Shown here piece after piece: positions 16,753 through 26,236 of a DNA stretch of 58,205 nucleotides (position 1 is the first letter of the stretch; each line of letters begins with the position of its first letter). Origin of the DNA: K189A clade bacterium (GTDB taxonomy: Bacteria > Pseudomonadota > Gammaproteobacteria > Pseudomonadales > Azotimanducaceae); the NCBI GenBank assembly GCA_009886205.1, contig QXZU01000141.1:1-58205 (forward strand). Reading direction: 5' to 3'. The position numbers and the translations under genes were made by a program. The notes below the pieces were generated by a model. That model had not been told where the DNA came from. It saw only the letters and a program-made list of their open reading frames with translations, and ran no database searches.

Positions 16753-17523
16753 ATGAATATCATGCTTCCAGAAATCGTCAACCTACTGCAAAACTTCATG
16801 TGGCCATTTGTCCGCGTGTCTGTAGTAATGATTGCTGCGCCATTATTTGGCCTAGAAGCGATTAACCTTCGTATACGCATAGCCATCGGCTTTGTACTCA
16901 CATGGATGATCTTCCCTCTTGTAGAAGTACCAGCAATTGATCCGCTGAGCATTTTTGCTGTGCAACTCATGATCAACGAGATCCTCGTTGGCATATTGAT
17001 GGGACTCACTCTACAGATTGTGGTGGCCGCTATTGTAACCAGCGGCCAAGTGGTCTCCTCTAGTATGGGTTTGGGTATGGCGAATATGGTAGACCCCAAC
17101 TTAGGTAACGTGCCCACACTGTCGCAGTTTTTTTTAGTGATCAGCATGTTGCTGTTTTTGGGGCTAGGAGGTCACCTAGTCATTATCAGTATCCTCGTAC
17201 AAAGCTTCACGTCGTTGCCAATTGGTGAAGGCTTGGCAAACACCAATGCCGTTCAGGGTTTTTTGGTTTGGTCGTCCACAATTTTCATTGGCGCGCTGAC
17301 TTTGGTGCTACCCATTGTTTTAGGCCTGCTGATGGTTAACGTTTGTCTTGGTGTAATCTCAAGAGCCTCGCCCAGTTTGAACGTGTTTGCTGTGGGTTTC
17401 CCCGCTTTGATACCTCTTGGTTTTGGCATGGTGATTATCACCATGGGATTTATTACTTCTAGAATGGAAAGCCTCTGGTTTGCTGGCTTTCAGGTTCTTA
17501 ACGAAAACTTGTTGGGATTGTAA
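16753..17523 (+). CDS. fliR: Flagellar export-gate protein FliR
   Basis: FliR is the single-copy subunit that closes the FliP5-FliQ4-FliR1 gate. The 256 residues are highly hydrophobic, with about six spans. Recognisable segments include INEILVGILMGLTLQIV and MGLGMANMVDP. ATG 16762 is an alternative start three codons in. The stop overlaps the flhB start by one base. Confidence 0.96.
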   Translation: MNIMLPEIVNLLQNFMWPFVRVSVVMIAAPLFGLEAINLRIRIAIGFVLTWMIFPLVEVPAIDPLSIFAVQLMINEILVGILMGLTLQIVVAAIVTSGQVVSSSMGLGMANMVDPNLGNVPTLSQFFLVISMLLFLGLGGHLVIISILVQSFTSLPIGEGLANTNAVQGFLVWSSTIFIGALTLVLPIVLGLLMVNVCLGVISRASPSLNVFAVGFPALIPLGFGMVIITMGFITSRMESLWFAGFQVLNENLLGL

Positions 17524-18674
17524 TGGCTGAAGAATCCTCACAAGACGATAAAACAGAAGAACCGACCGCGCGAAAACTAGAAAAAGCGCGTGAAGACGGA
17601 CAAGTTTTACGCTCCCAAGATATGACAATTGCAGCCGTGACCATTTCTGTAATTGCCTCAATGTATGTCGGCGGCTTTTGGTTAGGGCCAAAGTTTGTCG
17701 CAATATTTTCAGAGGCCCTAACGATTCCTGCAAATTTTGCTTTTGAAGAAGAGTTGGCGATCGGACGGTTTGGTCGTTTAACCGCAGACAGTTTTTACGT
17801 CATGTTTCCGGTGTTTGGTGTGGCCGTTGCTATGGCAATTGCCTCAGCTACCGCGTTAGGCGGTTTTGTGGTTTCCGGCAAGGCCATCATGCCCAAGGCG
17901 AGCAAGTTAAATCCCCTGAAAGGCATGGCGAGAATTTTTGGTACCAAAGCCCTGGTAGAGCTGGGTAAGGCGCTGTTGAAGTTTTCAATGGTGGCAGGTA
18001 TCGGCGGCACCTACCTCTACTACAACTTTGATCAAGTATTGATGATTGGCCAGAGCCCGATCATGAGCGCCATCGTAGAAAGCGTAGAGTTTGTCTTATT
18101 TGGTGGACTCATAGCCTCGTTAGCCTTACTTGTGATTGCGGCAGTAGATGTGCCGTATCAAACCTATGAGTTTTTCAAGAAGCTCAAGATGACCAAGCAA
18201 GAAATAAAAGATGAGATGAAAGAGGTTGAAGGTCAGCCTGAAGTAAAACAAAAGATTCGGCAAAAGCAGCAGGAAATGGCCCAAGGCAGAATGCTGGACG
18301 ATGTGCCAAAGGCGGACGTGATTGTCACTAACCCGCAACACTTCTCCGTGGCATTGGTCTACGAAATTGACCAAGAAGAGGCGCCTAAGGTGTTGGCCAA
18401 AGGCACCAACATGATGGCTAAGCGCATCAGGGAAGTTGCCACAGAAAATAATGTTGAAATATTTGAAGCGCCGCTGTTAGCCCGTGCACTGTATTTCACC
18501 ACTGAAATAGGTATGCCCATACCTCCTGGCTTGTTCCACGCGGTGGCTCAGGTCATTGCGTATGTGTACAGCCTCAACTCTGTTACCCCTGGTGGCGCAG
18601 CAATGCACAAGCCTAGACCGAAAGTGCCAGACGAGTTGGTATTTGACGAACATGGACGCCGTAACGTTGATTAA
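17523..18674 (+). CDS. flhB: Flagellar export specificity switch protein FlhB (NPQH variant)
   Basis: FlhB controls the switch from rod/hook to filament export by cleaving itself within a conserved NPTH motif. The 383-residue product has the N-terminal KTEEPTARKLEKAREDGQ, four membrane spans, and a cytoplasmic domain. The cleavage motif reads NPQH (residues 270-273, codons AAC CCG CAA CAC), so the usual Thr is replaced by Gln. Asn and Pro, between which cleavage occurs, are kept. It ends the recognisable flagellar genes; flhA does not follow. Confidence 0.96.
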   Translation: MAEESSQDDKTEEPTARKLEKAREDGQVLRSQDMTIAAVTISVIASMYVGGFWLGPKFVAIFSEALTIPANFAFEEELAIGRFGRLTADSFYVMFPVFGVAVAMAIASATALGGFVVSGKAIMPKASKLNPLKGMARIFGTKALVELGKALLKFSMVAGIGGTYLYYNFDQVLMIGQSPIMSAIVESVEFVLFGGLIASLALLVIAAVDVPYQTYEFFKKLKMTKQEIKDEMKEVEGQPEVKQKIRQKQQEMAQGRMLDDVPKADVIVTNPQHFSVALVYEIDQEEAPKVLAKGTNMMAKRIREVATENNVEIFEAPLLARALYFTTEIGMPIPPGLFHAVAQVIAYVYSLNSVTPGGAAMHKPRPKVPDELVFDEHGRRNVD

Positions 18675-18693
18675 GAAAGATAGGACAAACAAG

Positions 18694-20112
18694 ATGATTC
18701 CTTTAAAAGAAGAACCCACATTGGCCGAAGCACTGTGCTTTAGCCCAGAAGACAGCGACGCGGTAGATACTTGTCGACGCGCTCTGACCCATGCTGGATC
18801 GGTTGTTATCACAGCAGCAGGTAATGAGAGTCTGTTGGCCCATTACACTCGAGTATTGCTCAGTCAAATGCCTGGGCAAAATGCATCAGGCCAAAGCAAG
18901 TGCTCTGTCCGCAGAATGCCTAGAGATAAAGATGCGCTGCTCGCGGCGTTGAACAGATTACTCGCCGAGTTAGATTTTGAAAGTGTTGGTGGAAAGCAAA
19001 AAGTGCCAACATCTGAGGTCTGGTTGTATGAGTTGCCGGGGCCGAGTGATTCTGAACTGATTGTCACCACGGCAAAAATGATTCGTCAGTTTAAAGCTGC
19101 TGGTGTTTCAATTATTGTAAATTCTCGTCAAGCACGCCCAGGATCTGAGCTTCTAAGTAAGTTGTCGCAACGGGTTAGGGGCACTTTGGTGGAATTTGCC
19201 CTGCCAGATAAAGAATCTTGCATTGCCCTTGCAGAAAAAGTGGCGGGTACCAGTGACGCTCTGCAGGTTAACGGTCTGATTAAAGACCTAGGCTATACCA
19301 TTCAAAAGACTCAGCCGGCTACCTTGGCTAAGTTCCCGCAAGATCTCAATGATGGATTGTCTACCCAAGAGATGTTGACCCAGCGTAGGCCGGTAAAATC
19401 AACAACACAGGTCCCGGGTAATATTGCGCCGACAGCCGCTTTGCCCACACCTCAACGCCTAAGCCCAGCTGTGAAAAAATCTCTACTAGTCAGTGGCGTA
19501 TTTGTGTCAGTCGCCTTGTTTGGTCTTTATGCAATTAACGGCAATAACTGGGCCGACATGCAAAGCTCAGCCAGCACCCTGTACACGGATTTCACCCAGA
19601 GTGCTGAAGTGGTTTCTAGCTCTATTGGTGAAACCGCCACAAACCCTTCAGTAGATGCAGTAGCGGCAGTTGCAGCAAGCCCAAGCGCTGAACAAACCGG
19701 TACACAAGCATCAGTTGTGACTAAGTCACCTGAACAAATGGCCTCTCTAGAAGCGTCACTTGCGCAAACACTTGAAGCCGCTGATTCAGAGGAGAGTTTG
19801 GCGGAACTTTTTGTTGTTACACCACCCCGACCTAATGCAAATGCTGTGTATATTCAGCACGCCTCGTTTCGTTTGTCTCAGGGCGCATACATTTGGAAGA
19901 ACAATGCGAAGCGGCTGTTGGACGCCCAGATTTTTAGTAAAGGTAAGGTAGATACGCGCTATGTAGTTGTTAGCGGCCCATTTGCCGACCGGCTTGAAGC
20001 TCAGCAATATCTAGATAATGTAGGGGTCACGGACAAAGCCTATTTCATATTAGGTAATGTACTTGGCGAGTCCCTTGCTGGGCCAAATAATGTTTTAGCG
20101 AGTATGGAGTAG
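18694..20112 (+). CDS. DamX-like protein: degenerate ATPase-like domain, one span, SPOR
   Basis: The 472-residue product has three parts. Residues 1-185 look like an ExeA/DamX-type nucleotide-binding fold in which the Walker A site has decayed (VITAAGNESLL, no GKT). A membrane span follows at about 262-282. After a Ser/Ala-rich linker there is a C-terminal SPOR domain (about 383-455: VYIQHASFRLSQGAY, then VVVSGPFADRLEAQQYL). SPOR domains bind denuded peptidoglycan. The protein should therefore span the inner membrane, with SPOR in the periplasm. ATG 18694 with TAGGA 8 bases upstream is preferred to the track start inside flhB. Division and flagellar-envelope roles are both possible. Confidence 0.8.
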   Translation: MIPLKEEPTLAEALCFSPEDSDAVDTCRRALTHAGSVVITAAGNESLLAHYTRVLLSQMPGQNASGQSKCSVRRMPRDKDALLAALNRLLAELDFESVGGKQKVPTSEVWLYELPGPSDSELIVTTAKMIRQFKAAGVSIIVNSRQARPGSELLSKLSQRVRGTLVEFALPDKESCIALAEKVAGTSDALQVNGLIKDLGYTIQKTQPATLAKFPQDLNDGLSTQEMLTQRRPVKSTTQVPGNIAPTAALPTPQRLSPAVKKSLLVSGVFVSVALFGLYAINGNNWADMQSSASTLYTDFTQSAEVVSSSIGETATNPSVDAVAAVAASPSAEQTGTQASVVTKSPEQMASLEASLAQTLEAADSEESLAELFVVTPPRPNANAVYIQHASFRLSQGAYIWKNNAKRLLDAQIFSKGKVDTRYVVVSGPFADRLEAQQYLDNVGVTDKAYFILGNVLGESLAGPNNVLASME

Positions 20113-20115
20113 ACC

Positions 20116-21126
20116 ATGGCTGACGAAGAAAATAAGAATGAAGAGCCAAAATTGCCGGAAGGTGAAGAATCTTTTGACTCGGCGGCAGCGGTAGATGCGA
20201 TTGTTGAAGGAACACGCAGTCGGGCCGATGAAATAGAAGAGGCCTTGGACGGTGCCTTAGTTGTCGAAACGGATAACAACAGTGTGCAGGCAACAGCCGA
20301 AGGGTCTGCTGAGGCCGCGTCAGTGGCGCCGGAAAAGGCTGCTGAGATCGTCTTAGATTTAGGTGACATAGAGGCGCCAAAAACAACCCAGACGGTTCAT
20401 TCAGCCCCAAAGAAAGATGATGTTGAAGAACCTAAGCTACAAATTCACGTGGGTAAGGACGATGTGCGTATTTCCACCGGACATCCGCTGATAGACGATA
20501 TTGCCGCGCAATTGGAAAAATCTCGTAAGTTCACAGTGTACGCAGTGTCCTCGTTATTTATAGCGCTGCTTGCTAGCGCTTTGTTCTTCATCCTTATGTC
20601 TGCTCAGATGTCAAAAAAGGTCGCGGAAGTTAACTCAATGATGGGCGCTGTTGCTAAGCGCACACTGCAAGTAACAAAAGGCATTGAAACTTTCAGTACG
20701 TTAGAGGAACGGATTGGCCAAACTCTGCTGAATCAGACTTCATTGGCAGAAACCTTGGCCGCCAATGATTTAGCTGTTGCAGAATTAGAGCTCAGAATCA
20801 CAGCTCTGAATGAAAGTATGCAGGTGGATATTGGACAAGCGGTAGGTGAAAGTAGCAATTATCTGGTGCAAACTAGAAGTGTACTGCAGGCTGAAAATCA
20901 GAAGGCTTTCAACACCTTAGGCGATTTACAAAGTATTTTGACCGAGCAGCGTGGAATGATTGCGCCGATCAGTAATTTGAGCCGCGAAATGAATCAGATA
21001 AAAGGTGATTTGGCCGAGGTGCGTCAGACTATAGACGATCTGTACATCATTGAGCGCGCACGTATGGCGAGAGAGTTGTTGGACCAACGAGACAGTTCGC
21101 TGACGCTGCCTAGCGAAGAAAACTAG
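20116..21126 (+). CDS. Single-span coiled-coil membrane protein, family not recognised
   Basis: The 336-residue product has a very acidic cytoplasmic part (1-138), one membrane span (about 139-163) and a long periplasmic helical region with heptad-like pattern (about 164-325). No enzymatic motif is visible. It starts 3 bases after the SPOR gene, so the two are probably co-translated and may act in one complex. The layout resembles scaffold or receptor-like proteins without signalling motifs. Confidence 0.75.
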   Translation: MADEENKNEEPKLPEGEESFDSAAAVDAIVEGTRSRADEIEEALDGALVVETDNNSVQATAEGSAEAASVAPEKAAEIVLDLGDIEAPKTTQTVHSAPKKDDVEEPKLQIHVGKDDVRISTGHPLIDDIAAQLEKSRKFTVYAVSSLFIALLASALFFILMSAQMSKKVAEVNSMMGAVAKRTLQVTKGIETFSTLEERIGQTLLNQTSLAETLAANDLAVAELELRITALNESMQVDIGQAVGESSNYLVQTRSVLQAENQKAFNTLGDLQSILTEQRGMIAPISNLSREMNQIKGDLAEVRQTIDDLYIIERARMARELLDQRDSSLTLPSEEN

Positions 21127-21220
21127 ACTAAAACGAGGCTAGCGCAAAATGGAGTGAGGAAACTTTTGGTATACTTTCGGTCAATGTTTTGCTGATCCAC
21201 TTTTGAGGGATAACTAAATC

Positions 21221-21847
21221 ATGTCACAGTCCTTTGTCGTTCCAGCGCTTATAACCGCTACGGCGTTGCTCATTACTCTGATCTTCGTTTTCATGATCTA
21301 TTTGTGGCAGCGCATCAGTGCGTTAGAAAAACACAAGAGCGTTGAACTACCTGTAGAAACGAAGGCCGGTGGCGCAGCATTGCTTGGTTTTAAGGGTAAA
21401 GAAATTTGGGACGCGCTAGAAAATCCTGGCAAAGCACCGGTAAATATTGATGAGTTAAGGCAGCGTTATTCCTTCACCTTGTCGCGTCACATCGAGCAAA
21501 TCATTGACCAAGGTCAAATGGATAAGCAAGCCGGGAGGGAAGCTGTGCCGGAAAGCAACGCAGCGATTGGTGGTTTACGAGGCGAGATTCAATCTTGGTT
21601 GCCGCCGTCTTATGTCGCGCGTTTTTATCGCATTGGCAGAGATTCGGCAGTACTTTCCGACGATGAAATAGCTGAGCTGCGGTCAGAAGTGAGGGCTTTA
21701 GTGAAAGAAATTTTAGAGCGCTTGGGCATGGCGGCTGAAGCCAGTGGTATTGGCAGCCTGATTACCTCCCACACGTTAGAATTCCACGCCAACGCTGCAG
21801 ATGCGGATACGGAGACCGAAGAGGGCCAGGAAGAGCAAGCCACCTAG
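21221..21847 (+). CDS. N-terminally anchored cytoplasmic protein, family not recognised
   Basis: The 208-residue product has one N-terminal span (about 8-30) ending in positively charged residues, so most of the protein should be cytoplasmic. The body is charged and helical (LSDDEIAELRSEVRALVKEILERLGM) and ends in an acidic Thr/Glu tail. It lies 94 bases after the coiled-coil gene with no terminator between, so it may belong to the same unit. A weak CGG/CCG hairpin with TTTTT follows the stop. Function unknown. Confidence 0.7.
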   Translation: MSQSFVVPALITATALLITLIFVFMIYLWQRISALEKHKSVELPVETKAGGAALLGFKGKEIWDALENPGKAPVNIDELRQRYSFTLSRHIEQIIDQGQMDKQAGREAVPESNAAIGGLRGEIQSWLPPSYVARFYRIGRDSAVLSDDEIAELRSEVRALVKEILERLGMAAEASGIGSLITSHTLEFHANAADADTETEEGQEEQAT

Positions 21848-22060
21848 CGGGCTGCCGTTTTTCCCTCACCCCTAGTTCTCCCCTGATTGTTAAGCGGCCT
21901 TGGTCATCCCACCTGCCGCGCCTGTCACGCATTGTCAAAATCTCGCCGCCCTAACCCCTTCGAATAGGCAATTTTTGCCATTTAACGCTCAGCGAGGATC
22001 CTTCTAGTAAGGTATTATCTTTCGCCTACTTTGCATGATTCGCGTTTTTCGAGGAATAAA

Positions 22061-24247
22061 TTGGACATCACCCATATCATTGACGGGCTTAACGAGCCTC
22101 AGCGCGAAGCGGTATCTGCGCCTCTATCCAATGCTTTAGTTATTGCCGGTGCCGGCAGTGGTAAGACCCGAGTACTGGTGCATCGCATTGCATGGCTAGT
22201 CGATATAGAAAATGTCTCACCTCACGGCATTTTGGCTGTGACCTTTACCAATAAGGCCGCTGCAGAACTGCGCGCACGAACGGAATCACTGCTAAACGTA
22301 TCCGCTAAGTCCATGTGGGTAGGAACCTTTCATAGTTTGGCGCATCGATTACTGCGCATGCATTGGTTAGAGGCCAAATTACCGCAAAATTTTCAAATCT
22401 TAGACAGCGATGATCAATTACGCCTGATAAAAAGAATCATGAAGGCCCAGAGCATTGATGACAAAAAGTGGCCGCCTCGGCAAGTTGCTTGGTTTATTAA
22501 TGGGCAAAAGGATGAAGGTCGAAGGGCAAAAGAGGTGCCTACGGGTGATGATTTATTTCAAATTACCCACCAGCGCATTTATCAGGCCTATGAAGATGCT
22601 TGTAACCAAGGTGGCTTGGTAGATTTTGCTGAACTGCTGCTGCGCAGCCACGAGTTATGGTTGAACAACCCCGAGCTGCTGGCCCATTACCAAACGCGTT
22701 TTCAGCATGTGTTAGTGGACGAGTTTCAAGACACCAACACCATTCAATACGCGTGGTTAAGAGTGTTGGTTGGCGCCCACTCGAAAATTATGGCGGTGGG
22801 TGACGACGACCAATCCATCTATGGTTGGCGCGGTGCAAAAATTGAAAATATTCAGCGTTTTAGCCAAGACTTCAGCGACGTAATGACCGTGCGGTTGGAG
22901 CAAAACTATCGCTCCACCCAAACCATTCTAGAAGCGGCGAACAGCCTTATTCAGCGCAATACCAACAGGTTGGGTAAGGAGCTGTGGTCCGAGGGCGAAA
23001 AAGGCGAGTTGATCAAACTTTATGCTGGATTCAACGACCTTGATGAAGCGCGTTTTATTGCTGAGCGCATTGCGCAATGGATAGAGGGTGGCGGCAGTCC
23101 GAATGAGGCCGCAATTTTGTATCGCTCAAATGCCCAATCTCGGGTCTTGGAAGAAGCCCTGTTGCGCGCCAATATTCCCTATCAGATATACGGCGGACAG
23201 CGCTTTTTCGATCGCATTGAAATTAAGAATGCGCTGGCTTATATGCGGCTTATAGAAGATCGCAATTCTGATCCAGCCTTTGAGCGTGTCGTTAATACGC
23301 CCCCCAGAGGTATTGGCGATAAGACCATTGAAGGCGTGCGCCAACTGGCTCGTACAAGAGGCGTGTCGTTGTGGACGGCGGCCCAAGCGGGTATTGAGGA
23401 AGGGCTGTTTACATCAAGGGTGCATGGCGCAATTGGTGCCTTTCTTGGTTTGATCAATGACCTAGCAGAAGCGGTAGCCCCATTAGATTTAGATGAGTTA
23501 GCCCAGCAAGTTGTAGAGGTGAGCGGACTTATGGTGTTTCACAGCCAAGAGCGCGGTGAGCGAGGTTTAGCGCGTAAGGAAAACTTGGAAGAATTGGTGA
23601 CGGCCTGTCGCCAGTTTAGTGGTGATTTGGTCTTTCCTTTTGAAGACGGCGATCGTGCTGAAGTCAGTGTTTTACAGGAATTTTTAGACCAGATGACATT
23701 GGACGCAGGTGACCGCCAAGCGGCCCAAGGCCCCAGTGTACAAATGATGACCCTGCACTCGGCGAAGGGTTTAGAGTTTCCATTGGTGTTCTTAGGCGGC
23801 ATGGAAGAAGGCCTGTTTCCGCACCGCATGTCTGCGGATGAGCCTGGGCGTATGGAAGAAGAGCGGCGCTTAGCTTACGTGGGCATCACGCGCGCCATGC
23901 AAGAGTTGTATCTAACTTATGCCGAGAGTCGGCGCTTGCACGGCCAAGACAATTATAATCGCCCTAGCCGATTTCTATTAGAAATGCCGAAAGAGCTGCT
24001 ATCTGAGGTGCGTATGAAAGCCAGCGTGAATCACTCCTATGGTTCAGCTGCGCCCCAGCGTTCTATGTACAGTGACGAAGTTGTAGAAGGCATGCGTATG
24101 GGGCAGCGGGTAATGCATGGCAAATATGGCGAAGGAGTGGTGCTGCAGTTCGAGGGCGGTGGTGAGCGAGCCAAAGTTCAGGTTAATTTTTCAGAAGGCG
24201 CCAAGTGGTTAATGGTGGGTTACGCCAATCTACAAATATTGGATTGA
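22061..24247 (+). CDS. uvrD: DNA helicase II (UvrD)
   Basis: UvrD is a 3'-5' superfamily 1 helicase for nucleotide excision and mismatch repair. Motif I AGAGSGKTR, DEFQDTN, GDDDQSIYGWRGA, QNYRST and LHSAKGLEFP are all present. The C-terminal Tudor-like tail (GQRVMHGKYGEGVVLQ) favours UvrD over Rep. TTG 22061 is the best start: GAGGA lies 5 bases upstream, and the product then begins MDITHIIDGLN, aligning with E. coli MDVSYLLDSLN. No LexA box was recognised in the 213 bases upstream. Confidence 0.93.
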   Translation: MDITHIIDGLNEPQREAVSAPLSNALVIAGAGSGKTRVLVHRIAWLVDIENVSPHGILAVTFTNKAAAELRARTESLLNVSAKSMWVGTFHSLAHRLLRMHWLEAKLPQNFQILDSDDQLRLIKRIMKAQSIDDKKWPPRQVAWFINGQKDEGRRAKEVPTGDDLFQITHQRIYQAYEDACNQGGLVDFAELLLRSHELWLNNPELLAHYQTRFQHVLVDEFQDTNTIQYAWLRVLVGAHSKIMAVGDDDQSIYGWRGAKIENIQRFSQDFSDVMTVRLEQNYRSTQTILEAANSLIQRNTNRLGKELWSEGEKGELIKLYAGFNDLDEARFIAERIAQWIEGGGSPNEAAILYRSNAQSRVLEEALLRANIPYQIYGGQRFFDRIEIKNALAYMRLIEDRNSDPAFERVVNTPPRGIGDKTIEGVRQLARTRGVSLWTAAQAGIEEGLFTSRVHGAIGAFLGLINDLAEAVAPLDLDELAQQVVEVSGLMVFHSQERGERGLARKENLEELVTACRQFSGDLVFPFEDGDRAEVSVLQEFLDQMTLDAGDRQAAQGPSVQMMTLHSAKGLEFPLVFLGGMEEGLFPHRMSADEPGRMEEERRLAYVGITRAMQELYLTYAESRRLHGQDNYNRPSRFLLEMPKELLSEVRMKASVNHSYGSAAPQRSMYSDEVVEGMRMGQRVMHGKYGEGVVLQFEGGGERAKVQVNFSEGAKWLMVGYANLQILD

Positions 24248-24292
24248 TATGGTGTGTAACCAATCGAATGCGAAAAAATTAAGGGGAGAAAC

Positions 24293-25378
24293 ATGAAGAG
24301 TATTAGCATAATTGTTATCGCTATAATTTTAGCCAGTTGTAGTGGGGGCAGCGGACAAACTCAGACAACTGCTGCGAGCACTGCTGACGCGAAAGTTTAT
24401 CGCTGGAAAATGATAACCACTTGGCCCAAGAATTTGCCCGGTCTTGGCGCTGCGCCAGAAAGGTTAGCGCAAAAACTCAGAGTAATGAGTAATGGCAGAC
24501 TAGATATCAAAGTCTATGGCGCTGGCGAACTAGTGGGCGCACTGGAAGTATTTGATGCCGTATCACAAGGTACCGCACAAATGGGCCATGGCGCAGCCTA
24601 CTACTGGCGCGGCAAAATTCCCGCGGCTGCCTTTTTCGCCACGGTGCCATTTGGTATGAACGCCCAAGAAATGAACGGCTGGTTACATTACGGCGGTGGC
24701 TTGGAACTTTGGCAAGAATTATACGCGCCCTTTAATTTGGTGCCTTTTGCTGCCGGTAACTCTGGGGTGCAAATGGCCGGTTGGTTCAATAAAGAAATCA
24801 ACTCGGTGGATGATCTTAAAGGTTTGAAGATGCGCATTCCTGGCTTAGGCGGAGAAGTTTTGTCCCGAGCTGGCGGCACGCCAGTGGTGTTGCCCGGCGG
24901 AGAAATTTTTACCGCGCTACAAACCGGGGTGATTGATGCCACCGAGTGGGTCGGCCCTTACAACGATTTAGCTTTCTCACTGCATACAGCCGCTAAGTAC
25001 TATTACTATCCTGGATGGCATGAACCCGGTCCAACCTTGGAAGCCATGGTTAACAAGGAAGCTTGGGATTCGTTACCAGCAGATCTACAGATGATGATTG
25101 AGGTGGCGACCAGAGCGATCAATGACGATATGTTGAGTGAGTTTACCGCGCGCAATAATGCGGCGCTTGTGACCTTAGTTGAAGAGCACGGCGTACAGTT
25201 GCGTAGACTCCCCGATGATGTATTGGTCAAACTAAAGGACATTTCCAAAGAAGTGGTTGCAGAAGCTGGGCTTGAGAACGAACTGGCAGGGCGCATCCAT
25301 AAATCCTATACAAACTTCCAGCAGGATGTTGCCAAGTATCATTCCTATAGTGAACAAGCCTATTTAAACGCTCGCTAA
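24293..25378 (+). CDS. TRAP transporter substrate-binding lipoprotein (DctP/TakP-like)
   Basis: Periplasmic solute receptor of a tripartite ATP-independent transporter. A signal peptide ends in lipobox LASC (Cys16), so the protein is probably lipid-anchored. The 361-residue product contains the DctP helix segment GLKMRIPGLGGEV, and the ATEWVGPYND region resembles 2-oxo-acid-binding TakP-type proteins. GGGGAG precedes the ATG. The permease genes lie about 0.9 kb away on the other strand, with one gene between. The substrate, perhaps a 2-oxo or hydroxy acid, is inferred from family resemblance only. Confidence 0.88.
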   Translation: MKSISIIVIAIILASCSGGSGQTQTTAASTADAKVYRWKMITTWPKNLPGLGAAPERLAQKLRVMSNGRLDIKVYGAGELVGALEVFDAVSQGTAQMGHGAAYYWRGKIPAAAFFATVPFGMNAQEMNGWLHYGGGLELWQELYAPFNLVPFAAGNSGVQMAGWFNKEINSVDDLKGLKMRIPGLGGEVLSRAGGTPVVLPGGEIFTALQTGVIDATEWVGPYNDLAFSLHTAAKYYYYPGWHEPGPTLEAMVNKEAWDSLPADLQMMIEVATRAINDDMLSEFTARNNAALVTLVEEHGVQLRRLPDDVLVKLKDISKEVVAEAGLENELAGRIHKSYTNFQQDVAKYHSYSEQAYLNAR

Positions 25379-25393
25379 TTGAAGGTCAGCATT

Positions 25394-26221
25394 ATGGAAC
25401 TGAAAAATACCGAGTACGAAGTAGATGCCGATGGCATTGCGACAATCTGGTTAAACCGTCCCCATCGAATGAATGCGTGGACCGGCAGGTTGCATACTGA
25501 ATATCGCTATTTGTTAGAGCAAGCAAACCTAGATGAAAAAGTCCGTGTGATTGTGGTTACCGGTCGCGGCAAAGGATTTTGTGTGGGCGGTGACAGCGAC
25601 GCGCTCAGTGGCCATTCAGAGCGCGGTGGCTACGACTCTGGCACTAAGGCAGATATTGCTCGGCCTGGCTTTGGTACTAGCCCGGAATTTGACGCGGCGT
25701 TCGCCTATCATTTTGGTTTAGACAAACCTGTTATCGCCGCGATGAATGGCCCAGCGGCTGGCGTTGGTTTGGCCTTGGCTTGCTTCGCTGATTTGCGCTT
25801 TGCAGTACCGGGAGTAAAATTTACCACTGCTCACGGCAAGCTCAACTTGCCAGCAGAGTATGGTCTTTCTTGGATGTTGCCCAAGATCATGGGCCTAGGT
25901 CGCGCCAATGATTTGCTCTTAACCAGCAGAGTATTTACTTCAGATGAAGCCCAGCATTTGGGTTTTGTGAACCAATTGTTCAGTGCTGATGAATTGCTGC
26001 CCAAATGTTATGAATACGCTAGAAATCTTGTGCGCAGTGTTTCGCCTAATTCTTTGCGTCAGACCAGGTGGCAAATATATAGAGACTTACACCGAGATGT
26101 GGCGTCGTCGGTGATCGATTCCGAGCACCTGATTGACGAGATGTCTAAGGAAGAGGATTTTCGCGAAGGTGTTGCTGCACTTGTAGAAAAGCGCAGTCCC
26201 AATTGGCCTTCGGTAAAATAG
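25394..26221 (+). CDS. Enoyl-CoA hydratase/isomerase family protein
   Basis: Crotonase-fold enzyme acting on an acyl-CoA thioester. The oxyanion-hole segments GKGFCVGGDSDA and GPAAGVGLALA are present, and a Glu is conserved in PAEYGLSW at the usual active-site region. From ATG 25394 the product has 275 residues; the track's TTG 25379 adds five. AAGG precedes the ATG. It follows the TRAP receptor gene closely, which hints that the imported acid may be handled as a CoA ester. The exact substrate cannot be told. Confidence 0.85.
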   Translation: MELKNTEYEVDADGIATIWLNRPHRMNAWTGRLHTEYRYLLEQANLDEKVRVIVVTGRGKGFCVGGDSDALSGHSERGGYDSGTKADIARPGFGTSPEFDAAFAYHFGLDKPVIAAMNGPAAGVGLALACFADLRFAVPGVKFTTAHGKLNLPAEYGLSWMLPKIMGLGRANDLLLTSRVFTSDEAQHLGFVNQLFSADELLPKCYEYARNLVRSVSPNSLRQTRWQIYRDLHRDVASSVIDSEHLIDEMSKEEDFREGVAALVEKRSPNWPSVK

Positions 26222-26236
26222 TCAGAAAAACTGGCG

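Noticed and set aside
21848-22060. Search for a LexA box or promoter upstream of uvrD
   Set aside because: No CTG-N10-CAG with suitable sequence was found; TATTAT near 22012 lacks a matched -35.
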